A stretch of DNA of 25,026 nucleotides from Bacillota bacterium. Its GTDB lineage: Bacteria > Bacillota > Clostridia > Lachnospirales > Lachnospiraceae. The notes under the pieces are model-generated. The model saw only the letters and a list, made by a program, of their open reading frames with translations, made no database searches and was not told the DNA's origin. Made by a program: the position numbers and the translations under genes. The stretch spans positions 1 to 25,026 of the forward strand of contig JAEZKA010000093.1 in NCBI GenBank assembly GCA_023436225.1, in the 5' to 3' direction. This document shows, one piece after another, positions 24,016 to 25,026 of the stretch (position 1 is its first letter; every line of letters starts with the position of its first letter).

Positions 24016-24756
24016 ATGAGAAATATAAAATTAACAATGGAATATGATGGTAGCCGTTATCATGGCTGGCAAAGGCTTGGCAAAGGGGAATCGGAGAATA
24101 CGATTGAGAATAAACTACTGGAGCTGATTAAGAAGATGACCGATGAAGACGTGGAGCTTAACTGTGGCTGCAGAACGGAAGTAGGAGTACATGCCTATGC
24201 ACAGATCGCTAATTTTAAGACCAAGTCCGGAATGAAGCTTTATGAGATTAAGAATTATTTTAATCGGTATCTTCCGATGGATATTGCGGTAATCGAGGTG
24301 GAGGAGGCTCCGGAACGGTTCCATGCAGCGCTCAATGCAAAATCAAAAACCTATCTGTACCGGATTGCGATCGGCGATGTTCCCAGTGTCTTCGACCGCA
24401 AATATACTTATTATTGCTTTAAGATGCCTGACATTGTTTCTATGCGGGAAGGGGCCAGGAAGTTGCTTGGTAAACATGACTTTAAGGACTTCTCTACGGT
24501 AAAGAAGAGTAAATCCACCGTAAAGGAGATTCATTCCATCGATATCTATCAGGATTCGAAGGAGATACAGATTACGATTCGCGCCAATGATTTTTTACAC
24601 AATATGGCCCGTATGCTGGTAGCAACACTGCTGGATATCGGCTTGGGTGCCAGAAAGGTAGGGGAGATAGAAGAGATTCTTGACCCCAATTCTACCCTGA
24701 CAGCCAGTGCACCCGCTAGTGCGCAGGGGTTATTTCTTCAAGAGATTGAGTATTAA
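24016..24756 (+). CDS. truA: TruA-like tRNA pseudouridine synthase with Glu at the catalytic position
   Basis: A 246-aa protein of the TruA family, which makes pseudouridine in the tRNA anticodon stem-loop (positions 38-40). Family motifs are EYDGSRYHGWQ (9-19), RFHAALNAKSKTYLYRI, HDFKDFS and FLHNMARMLVATL. The active-site motif, normally GRTDAGVHA, here reads CRTEVGVHA, so the catalytic Asp is Glu at residue 55 (codon GAA, confirmed in the DNA). Similar RTE variants seem to occur as second copies in Clostridia (memory). It may be a paralog of altered activity. The start at 24016 has AAAGG 8 nt upstream; a GTG at 24007 is possible. It follows the MATE gene by 31 nt. Confidence 0.88.
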   Translation: MRNIKLTMEYDGSRYHGWQRLGKGESENTIENKLLELIKKMTDEDVELNCGCRTEVGVHAYAQIANFKTKSGMKLYEIKNYFNRYLPMDIAVIEVEEAPERFHAALNAKSKTYLYRIAIGDVPSVFDRKYTYYCFKMPDIVSMREGARKLLGKHDFKDFSTVKKSKSTVKEIHSIDIYQDSKEIQITIRANDFLHNMARMLVATLLDIGLGARKVGEIEEILDPNSTLTASAPASAQGLFLQEIEY

Positions 24757-24868
24757 AGTTATTAAGTAGAGAAAACCTTATATCCATTGTACCTTGGAGG
24801 ATACCAAGCCGGAGAATGAGGTTGCTGCTAGAGAATATATCGAGACAATTTAGAACAGGGTTTTAAAT

Positions 24869-24907
24869 AAAAAACGCCATTGCATGGTGACTGCAATGGC
24901 GTTTTTT
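24869..24907 (+). terminator. Strong terminator after truA
   Basis: A perfect 16-bp stem (AAAAAACGCCATTGCA at 24869-24884 with TGCAATGGCGTTTTTT at 24892-24907) encloses a 7-nt loop. The T-run directly precedes the intron-like sequence. Confidence 0.93.
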
Positions 24908-24908
24908 G

Positions 24909-25026
24909 GTTTGCCCGCCATGGGCGGGCTCTTAAGGGTGAAAGTCCCTAACACACCTAGGTAGTGGGAAGTGTATAGCTGAACAGCAAGGGTGTTAGCC
25001 GTGAGGCTAAATCTGAAGGAAGCTGT
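24909..25026 (+). mobile_element. Group IIC intron, 5' part (cut by window end)
   Basis: From 24909 the sequence matches, from memory, the 5' region of group IIC introns such as that of Oceanobacillus iheyensis: an opening GTTTGCCCG (usual GTGTGCCCG), then AAGGGTGAAAGTCCCTAAC, CAGCAAGGGTGT and AATCTGAAGGAAGC. These are domain I landmarks of the ribozyme. The intron begins one base after the T-run of a terminator, the preferred insertion site of this class. The reverse-transcriptase ORF and the 3' end are beyond the window. The exact first base is my estimate. Confidence 0.78.

Noticed and set aside
24760..24848. Short open frame ending ENEVAAREYIETI after truA
   Set aside because: It looks slightly protein-like, possibly a remnant, but has no start or binding site and is too short to assign.

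Overview
The window looks like a chromosome segment of a low-to-moderate GC Gram-positive anaerobe, most likely a Lachnospiraceae-type Clostridia. The basis is recognition, not a search: strong AGGAGG-type ribosome binding sites, short rho-independent terminators, YesN/YesM-type regulation of a sugar ABC transporter, a CD3324-like small protein, a desulfoferrodoxin-type domain (typical of anaerobes) and protein styles familiar from that family. I found no tRNA, rRNA or CRISPR array.

Layout. Positions 1-6505 (+) hold a carbohydrate ABC uptake module: the C-terminal part of a binding protein, two MalF/MalG-type permeases, then an AraC-type response regulator and its overlapping histidine kinase. 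A hairpin terminator separates the permeases from the two-component pair. A shared terminator at 6535-6581 ends this block against the next, which is transcribed toward it.

Positions 6594-11670 (-) hold a complete branched-chain amino acid ABC operon in the order livJ-livH-livM-livG-livF. livJ has its own promoter, a perfect 18-bp palindrome in its leader and a terminator after it. A 231-nt imperfect hairpin lies between livJ and livH. Upstream on the same strand are a MerR-methyltransferase fusion (11825-13009), a pair of tandem hairpin repeats (13042-13247) and a lone dTDP-glucose 4,6-dehydratase (13274-14305).

From 14621 on, genes are mostly on the + strand: a short-chain dehydrogenase, uridine kinase, a fragment of an ABC-F ATPase, an Xre regulator fused to a desulfoferrodoxin-like domain, an apparent three-gene membrane cassette (MFS protein, small membrane protein, SH3-like anchored protein), a CD3324-like HTH protein with a TTG start, undecaprenyl-diphosphatase, a tiny hydrophilic protein (- strand), a MATE exporter and a TruA-like pseudouridine synthase whose catalytic Asp position is Glu. 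The window ends about 118 nt into what looks like a group IIC intron, placed directly after the truA terminator.

Most interesting items: the HTH-desulfoferrodoxin fusion with its metal ligands kept and the catalytic Glu-Lys pair changed; the tandem hairpin repeats that differ by a compensatory base-pair change; the large hairpin inside the liv operon; the Glu-variant TruA; and the group IIC intron at a terminator.
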